Positions 62,700 through 64,000 of a stretch of 64,000 nt of DNA are shown here, piece by piece (the first letter of the stretch is position 1; each line of letters begins with the position of its first letter). A program made the translations under genes and the position numbers. Under the pieces are notes generated by a model, which saw nothing but the letters and a program-made list of their open reading frames with translations, did no database searches and had not been told where the DNA came from. The stretch lies in contig NZ_JAAOYM010000001.1 in NCBI RefSeq assembly GCF_011761185.1, positions 434,001 through 498,000 on the forward strand. The letters run 5' to 3'. Source of the DNA: Saccharomonospora amisosensis. GTDB lineage: Bacteria > Actinomycetota > Actinomycetes > Mycobacteriales > Pseudonocardiaceae.

Positions 62700-63116
62700 C
62701 TAAAGGCCGCAGGAACCCCGGTCGAGGTGGAAGTACCTCGCGTTGGCCCAACGGCAGATCCACATACCCACCGCGACGCCAGCGATCGTGACGAGCGCAG
62801 GAAGGTAACCGCTGCCTACCTGGATGATCGGAATCGCCGGGCAACCCCCAGAGATCGCCCAGCCGGTGCCGAACAGGATCGCGCCCGGCACCACACCCGC
62901 GTGGATACGCCCCGGCGTGCGGCGGACCTGCATCACTCCGAAGATCACCACGATGATCGCCACGGCTCCACCGAACGCGAGCAGCATACGGGGGTCCTGA
63001 AAGGTGAACATGCGGTTGAGTTCGGCGTAGTCGCCGAAGCCGATGTTGGTGACGACGAAGCCGAGCGCCAGTCCGTTGACGACGCTACCGACCAGCACGG
63101 CACCCCTGGTGCGCAT
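62700..63116 (-). CDS. YeeE/YedE family sulfur transport protein, C-terminal half
   Basis: The 138-residue protein has four membrane segments. It carries the YeeE/YedE signature with a conserved Cys in FGTGWAISGGCPAIPIIQVG, and the end WANARYFHLDRGSCG. In thiosulfate transporters of the TsuA type two such halves are fused and the cysteines relay the sulfur compound. Here they are separate genes. ATG 63116 overlaps the stop of the partner gene by one base (TGATG), so they are coupled. A heterodimeric thiosulfate or related sulfur transporter is likely. Confidence 0.85.
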   Translation of the reverse strand: MRTRGAVLVGSVVNGLALGFVVTNIGFGDYAELNRMFTFQDPRMLLAFGGAVAIIVVIFGVMQVRRTPGRIHAGVVPGAILFGTGWAISGGCPAIPIIQVGSGYLPALVTIAGVAVGMWICRWANARYFHLDRGSCGL

Positions 63117-63751
63117 CAGATCACCTTCCACAGCAGGAACGACACCGCGACGGCGGTACCGAAGAAGACGGCGGTCGCAAGGAGGCTGACCGGGCGGAGC
63201 CTTCCGCAGCCGCTGAGCCCGTGTCCCGAGCTACACCCTCCGGCGAGGCGGGTACCGAAGCCTACGAGTATCCCGCCGACGAAGAGCACAATGATCATGG
63301 TGGTGGGGTCGGCGGTGACGATCTTGCTGAAGCCCTCGCCCATGTCGGACTGAACTTCGAAGCGACCGCTGGTGACAGCCGCGATCCAGCCACCGGCGAG
63401 GATCGACAACAGCATCGCCGCCTGGGTCACCAGTGGCGCGGGGCGGGACGCCGCGGTGGAAGCGGGCTCCGGGAGTTCGGGGTCCTCCACCAGCGTGTGC
63501 GTTCCGCCGGTCCGCGCGGTGCCGTCTGGTTGCGTGCCGAACTCCTCGGCCGTGGCGGCTGCGAGCGCCTCAGCGAGTTCCTTGTCATCGAACTGCGCGT
63601 TCATGCGCTCCAGCCTGCGTTCGGACCTCCAGTGCAGGACGCGGTCCCACGCCGAGGACACGCCGAGGGTGCGGTCCGTGGTGAGGGTGTAATTGATGGT
63701 GACGAGGGCGAGCCCTGCCGCGCCCGCCCACCAGGGCCAGTAGTTGCTCAT
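63116..63751 (-). CDS. YeeE/YedE family sulfur transport protein, N-terminal half
   Basis: The 211-residue protein has one N-terminal membrane segment ([17 protein letters not shown]), then a charged cytoplasmic loop of about 70 residues, then about three to four more segments with the YeeE motif [17 protein letters not shown], including two functional-looking cysteines. It pairs with the 62700 gene. The long insertion after the first segment is unusual. AGAGG seven bases upstream supports ATG 63751, which overlaps the stop of the upstream partial gene by four bases. Confidence 0.85.
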   Translation of the reverse strand: MSNYWPWWAGAAGLALVTINYTLTTDRTLGVSSAWDRVLHWRSERRLERMNAQFDDKELAEALAAATAEEFGTQPDGTARTGGTHTLVEDPELPEPASTAASRPAPLVTQAAMLLSILAGGWIAAVTSGRFEVQSDMGEGFSKIVTADPTTMIIVLFVGGILVGFGTRLAGGCSSGHGLSGCGRLRPVSLLATAVFFGTAVAVSFLLWKVI

Positions 63752-64000
63752 ACGGAACCTCTCATCCATTCGGCCAGTCGGGTCCACCAGCGCGGCTTGC
63801 GCTCGCGTTCCCGGCCGGTGGGTCGTCGCGGCGGTGGTGGTTCGTCGATCCGGTCCTGCCTAGAGCGCGGTGGCGGCTCGGGCCGAACGTGCGCCCGCTG
63901 CTGCTCGGCGACACCGCGGGGTCTGTCGTTGTCGAACCAGGACGGTTGGGCCTGCCTTGGCGCGTACGCGCGTGGCTGTGTTGGCTGTTGCGGCCGCTCG
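63748..64000 (-). CDS. Pro/Arg-rich hypothetical protein (N-terminus outside window)
   Basis: Only the last 83 residues are visible. They are rich in Pro, Arg and Gln ([16 protein letters not shown] at the window edge), contain [14 protein letters not shown], and end in a basic, Trp-bearing helix ([16 protein letters not shown]). The stop overlaps the start of the YeeE gene (ATGA), so it belongs to the same operon. The family cannot be recognised from this fragment. A membrane-proximal accessory protein is possible but not shown. Confidence 0.6.
   Translation of the reverse strand, partial: ERPQQPTQPRAYAPRQAQPSWFDNDRPRGVAEQQRAHVRPEPPPRSRQDRIDEPPPPRRPTGRERERKPRWWTRLAEWMRGSV

Overview
This is a very GC-rich actinobacterial chromosome segment. 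The most likely source is the Pseudonocardiales (Amycolatopsis, Saccharomonospora or Prauserella type). The evidence is Lsr2, a CarD/IspD/IspF/CysS/RlmB block, a mycothiol-type DinB/MDMPI protein, an IdeR-like iron box, an F420/FMN luciferase-like enzyme, many GTG/TTG starts and heavily overlapping stop/start codons. Large parts are collinear with the core region known from mycobacteria: the pantothenate cluster, lsr2, clpC, mhuD, an alpha/beta hydrolase, mutY, and then lpqE, radA, carD, ispD, ispF, cysS and rlmB.

Layout. 1-7.2 kb: a partial MerR regulator, then a rightward run of DUF3180, DUF6779, PrsW protease, a DUF2520 Rossmann protein, panC, panD and coaX, which makes pantothenate and starts CoA synthesis. 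7.2-14.2 kb: a methyltransferase, lsr2, an AraC-type gene broken by an amber codon, a TIGR03086 protein, an iron-box-controlled FhuF-like reductase and clpC. 14.2-21 kb: a frameshifted sirtuin gene in an operon with mhuD, an M1 lipoprotein peptidase, a hydrolase, mutY, two flavin-type enzymes and a beta carbonic anhydrase. 21-25 kb: a LacI regulator and a zinc-type ABC importer (znuACB) with a candidate Zur box. 25-28.5 kb: an AlgX-like O-acetyltransferase, a DUF445 protein and a DivIVA-like coiled-coil protein.

28.5-41.2 kb is a complete myo-inositol catabolic cluster. Leftward are iolG, mmsA/iolA and a LacI regulator. Rightward are iolE, a sugar ABC importer (binding protein, permease, single-domain ATPase), iolC, a Cgl0159-type aldolase-like protein, iolB, iolD and a class II aldolase. 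Most neighbours in the rightward series overlap by 1-4 bases. A perfect 12-bp palindrome between the two arms is the likely operator.

41-44 kb is a ragged accessory patch: an orphan LacI-type palindrome, an unrecognised gene, an eight-unit 21-bp tandem repeat starting directly after that gene's stop codon, a decayed ANTAR gene and an AlgI-like MBOAT acyltransferase. 44-51 kb returns to core genes (rlmB, cysS, HAD phosphatase, ispF, a divergent ispD, carD, lpqE, radA). disA, usually next to radA in actinobacteria, is absent here. 51-57 kb carries trehalose metabolism (an OtsB-GH15 fusion plus otsA), a ThrE-type exporter and tRNA-Thr(TGT). 57-64 kb is accessory: GNAT, a TetR/SDR unit with duplicated operators and a rearranged MFS remnant, a methyltransferase, an AraC regulator, a small cysteine-containing protein and a split YeeE/YedE sulfur transporter.

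I found no CRISPR array, prophage or insertion sequence. The most unusual signals are the stop-codon-anchored 21-bp repeats at two distant loci, the IspD-like protein that lacks the canonical CTP loop and has no standard start codon, the MFS remnant containing an inverted piece, and several clear undescribed operator candidates.
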